Source: Enterococcus termitis
GTDB taxonomy: Bacteria; Bacillota; Bacilli; Lactobacillales; Enterococcaceae
Direction of reading: 5' to 3'
Assembly: GCF_001730305.1 (NCBI RefSeq)
Contig: NZ_MIJY01000012.1
Span: forward strand, 248,001-312,000
DNA length: 64,000 nucleotides
This document shows, one piece after another, positions 61,688-64,000 of this stretch. Below the pieces are notes generated by a model that was given only the letters and a program-made list of their open reading frames with translations, was not told the DNA's origin and made no database searches. Position numbers and translations under genes: made by a program. The first letter of the stretch is position 1. Each line of letters begins with the position of its first letter.

Positions 61688-62686
61688 TTATTTTGAGTGT
61701 GCTTCTGCCAACTCATGTTTTGCTTTTTTAAGAATCTCATCCATGTTTGCTTGAGAATCATTTGGTACTTTACGCACATCAAATTTAATGCCTTTTGCTT
61801 CTAATTTTTCAAATGCTTCCACATCTTCTTGTCCCATTGACAATACTTTGCTTACTACAACTTTTCCTACTGAGTGAGCCATAGAACCGACATTGACTTC
61901 TTTGATATCTACGCCGCCTTCTACTACTTTGACTACATCTTCTGGGTTTTCAAATAATAACAATGCTTTTGTATTGCCGAAGCGTGGGTCTTTTGAGATT
62001 TCAATCATTTTACTGATTGGGATAACATTTGCTTTAACCCCTGGAGGAGCTGCTTGTTCGATCAATTTTTTACGAAGATCGTCTTTTGATACAGCATCAG
62101 AAACCACGATGATTCGATTTGGTAAAACAGACTTCGTCCATGCAGTAGCTACTTGTCCGTGTAATAAACGAGAATCTACACGTGCTAGTACGAATTTGAT
62201 TTTTCCATCTCCTACAACTGTTCCTTCTGGTAATGCTCCTTTTGGCTGAGCATCTTCAACTGCTGCTTTAGGTGCTTCTGCTGGTTCTAATTCTTCTGGT
62301 TTGATTCTCACACCTTCTTTAGCTGTTTCAAGAATGTGTGCAGCAATTTCCTGTGCAGAGTTCATTGAAAAACGAGAAGCATACGCTTCGATCAACATTG
62401 GCAAGTTCAATCCACTAACGATTGCCCACTTGTCTTTATGCTCTTCATAAAGACTGTTTGCTTGGTTGAACGGTGTTCCACCCCATAAATCAACTAAAAA
62501 TAATACTTCGTCTTCCTCATCAAACGTTGCGATTGCTTGATTTAGCTTTGCCTTTAAATCATCTGGGCCTTCGCTGGGCATCAATACAACTGCTTGTACT
62601 TTTTCCTGTTCACCAAAAATCATGGAACCGGATTGTAAAATGCCTTGGGCAAATTCTCCATGGCTAGCAAGAATAATTCCTACCAT
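61688..62686 (-). CDS. manX: Mannose-class PTS component IIAB
   Basis: A 332-residue fusion. The IIA domain (to about 130) has the phosphorylation His in [13 protein letters not shown]; a Pro/Ala/Glu linker follows (about 140-165); the IIB domain has the His in [18 protein letters not shown]. It relays phosphate from HPr to mannose/glucose. 266 nt separate it from the upstream stand-alone IIB gene; no further promoter is obvious there. Confidence 0.94.
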   Translation of the reverse strand: MVGIILASHGEFAQGILQSGSMIFGEQEKVQAVVLMPSEGPDDLKAKLNQAIATFDEEDEVLFLVDLWGGTPFNQANSLYEEHKDKWAIVSGLNLPMLIEAYASRFSMNSAQEIAAHILETAKEGVRIKPEELEPAEAPKAAVEDAQPKGALPEGTVVGDGKIKFVLARVDSRLLHGQVATAWTKSVLPNRIIVVSDAVSKDDLRKKLIEQAAPPGVKANVIPISKMIEISKDPRFGNTKALLLFENPEDVVKVVEGGVDIKEVNVGSMAHSVGKVVVSKVLSMGQEDVEAFEKLEAKGIKFDVRKVPNDSQANMDEILKKAKHELAEAHSK

Positions 62687-62952
62687 AATTTGATACCTCC
62701 TGTATTTTTTTCAACTACATAATCACTAAATTTTTACAATAAAAACAGCCTTTAGAAAGATATAAAAGAAAAAATGCGTTACACGGCTCGTTTGACTTAT
62801 CGTTTTGAATTGAGTGACAATGATCATAATCCCTTGATTACCACAACTTTTCTTTTACTTTTTTCCTATGTGACCACCTCTTTCAATACTCTTTTGACTC
62901 GTTTCCACAATTGGCTTCTAGTCTGCTTCTTTTATTTATAGAATCTGAAAAA

Positions 62953-63447
62953 TCAAACAAGTTGTTCCTTTTTCAGCAATTCCATCAAATTCACTTGGTT
63001 GTCAGCAACCACTTTACGAATCTCTAGCTTGATCCCTTGATCATTTAAATACTTGAACGCTGCAATATCTCGTTCATCAACTGCAACAGCATTTGAAATC
63101 ATTCGTTTACCACTAGTAAAGCTCATACCACCGATATTAACCGATTGAAACACAACTTTGCCTTCCACCACTCTTTGAACATCTTCCGGATTCGTAAACA
63201 GCAACATAACTTTAATCCCATTGAAACGTTCATCTGAAAAAATATCGATCATTTTTTCAACAGTAATGACATTTACCTTTACGCCAGGCGGTGCGGCCTG
63301 TACAAGCAATGCTTTTCTCAGCGTGTCATGTGCAACTGCATCACTGATGACTAAAATTCTTTCCACATTTGTACTCTTAGTCCAAACTGTAGCCACTTGT
63401 CCATGAATCAGACGATCATCGATGCGCACTAAACGAATATCCATCAT
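62953..63447 (-). CDS. Stand-alone mannose-class PTS IIB protein
   Basis: A 164-residue IIB domain (MDIRLVRIDDRLIHGQVATV) with the phosphorylation His, very similar to the IIB half of ManX. It is the first gene of the operon directly behind the sigma-54 promoter, as in the E. faecalis and Listeria mpt loci. It may phosphorylate PRD domains of the ManR activator rather than feed transport. Confidence 0.9.
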   Translation of the reverse strand: MMDIRLVRIDDRLIHGQVATVWTKSTNVERILVISDAVAHDTLRKALLVQAAPPGVKVNVITVEKMIDIFSDERFNGIKVMLLFTNPEDVQRVVEGKVVFQSVNIGGMSFTSGKRMISNAVAVDERDIAAFKYLNDQGIKLEIRKVVADNQVNLMELLKKEQLV

Positions 63448-63621
63448 CTATTGTTCTCCTTCATGCATTTGCGATTTCCTGCCGCGATATGTCCCTTTAA
63501 ATAATCTTTAGTAATAAAATACTATGCTCTTTCATTTATTACCAAAAAAACGATTATAAAAACTAGAATAGTGTAGAAAAATAGTTATTAGACAGTCGTG
63601 TACAATCTATCATATTATTTA

Positions 63622-63639
63622 AAGCAAGAATCGTGCCAA
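63622..63639 (-). promoter_or_regulatory. Sigma-54 promoter of the mannose PTS operon
   Basis: The minus strand reads TTGGCAC-GATTC-TTGCTT, a near-perfect -24/-12 element, about 180 nt upstream of the IIB gene. It needs RpoN and an activator of the LevR/ManR type, whose gene end is next to it. Confidence 0.85.
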
Positions 63640-63688
63640 AATTAGTGTATTGCTTAAAAAAAGCAAAAACTAAGGATTTATTTAAGAA

Positions 63689-63735
63689 AATACACAAAGA
63701 AGATACACTAAAATAGTGTATCTTCTTTGTGTATT
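63689..63735 (-). terminator. Terminator of the LevR/ManR gene with 22-bp stem
   Basis: AATACACAAAGAAGATACAC plus TA, loop AAA, and the exact complement. The stop codon (63708-63710) is in the stem, so the coding end forms half of the terminator. Confidence 0.75.
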
Positions 63736-64000
63736 GATTCTAGTGTATTTTCTCCGATTTCTGCTTGGTTCAATTGTGTATTCTTGATTAACTGAATAAT
63801 ATAGTAGATTTCTTCTGATGGTACATCTAACTGAAAGGTTTGCTTTAAATACAGAACAGCTTTAGTTACTACCTCATAGCTTGGCTCCGATATGATATGA
63901 GCCAGCTCTTCTTCTGTCAGTGATAACGTTTCATGCTGCAACATGCGTTCCAACATCCCTGCTAAATGCATGATTAGATTCACATAAAAAGTGTAATCTA
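63708..64000 (-). CDS. manR: LevR/ManR-type sigma-54 activator, C-terminal end (partial)
   Basis: The last about 97 residues of a larger protein that runs past the right edge. The sequence MHLAGMLERMLQHETLSLTE followed by a helical region (YYIIQLIKNTQLNQ) fits the C-terminal PRD domain, with a conserved His. The upstream part should hold the AAA+ domain. It regulates the sigma-54 promoter next to it; PRD phosphorylation by PTS proteins would couple sugar flow to expression. Confidence 0.75.
   Translation of the reverse strand, partial: DYTFYVNLIMHLAGMLERMLQHETLSLTEEELAHIISEPSYEVVTKAVLYLKQTFQLDVPSEEIYYIIQLIKNTQLNQAEIGENTLESIHKEDTLF

Noticed and set aside
1-64000. CRISPR arrays, rRNA or tRNA genes
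   Set aside because: No regularly spaced repeats and no cloverleaf or rRNA-like sequence were seen on reading; a tRNAscan/CRISPR finder run would settle this.

Overview
The window looks like a piece of an Enterococcus chromosome (Lactobacillales, low GC). The evidence is gene content and order: a ManR/LevR sigma-54 activator beside the IIB, IIAB, IIC, IID and ManO genes of a mannose PTS; a yacL, ispD, ispF, gltX, (T-box), cysE, cysS, mrnC, rlmB, yacP, sigH-like, veg, ispE run; an adcA-adcC zinc transporter; mprF; serC-serA-DUF1015; and proBA. Almost all identifications come from reading the translated sequence; no database search was possible.

Region 1 (1 to about 15.4 kb) is the right part of an integrative conjugative element of the Tn916 type. 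It is transcribed leftward: from the right, small unknown genes, a DUF6906-like gene, a SprT-like metalloprotease, a proline/glutamine-rich membrane-anchored protein, an LPxTG adhesin with thioester-like and Cna-B-like features, a ParB-like protein, an ArdA antirestriction protein, two DUF961 (Orf22/Orf23-like) proteins, a SemiSWEET-like membrane protein and, at the left edge, a FtsK/TcpA-type coupling ATPase. No relaxase or integrase is in view; they should lie to the left. The control region (12.3-15.3 kb) has a strong leftward promoter with a palindromic operator, a leader of about 900 nt with an intrinsic terminator in it, a divergent XRE repressor, a cluster of perfect palindromes, and a divergent pair formed by an Rgg/RNPP regulator and an unannotated 21-22-residue hydrophobic peptide ending in ITVGG, the hallmark of streptococcal SHP pheromones. 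This Rgg-peptide pair is the most interesting item in the window: it suggests a cell-density or mate-sensing switch on the element.

Region 2 (15.5-29.8 kb) is leftward housekeeping DNA: adcCA with a Zur-like box (adcB is missing exactly where the element begins), three MEP isoprenoid genes (ispE, ispF, ispD), veg, a SigH/ComX-type sigma factor with a 15-bp inverted repeat over its ribosome binding site, yacP, rlmB, mrnC, cysS, cysE with a cysteine T-box (separated from cysE by an opposite-strand gene), gltX, yacL, radA and dut.

Region 3 (29.9-45 kb) has a polytopic membrane protein, then rightward serC-serA-DUF1015 and proBA, a membrane-anchored XRE regulator, a histidinol phosphatase containing three DnaA-box-like sequences, a YfhO-type membrane protein, a MerR-DUF4260 pair and a nucleoside hydrolase. 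A dispersed intergenic repeat with a conserved core of about 50 bp occurs at least three times (35.2, 42.2 and 44.9 kb).

Region 4 (45-64 kb) has mprF, a glycerol dehydrogenase, an ABC transporter, a UbiB-type kinase, a 702-residue coiled-coil protein of unknown function, small membrane proteins, an HxlR/monooxygenase pair, and the mannose PTS operon with a near-perfect sigma-54 promoter and the 3' end of its activator gene.
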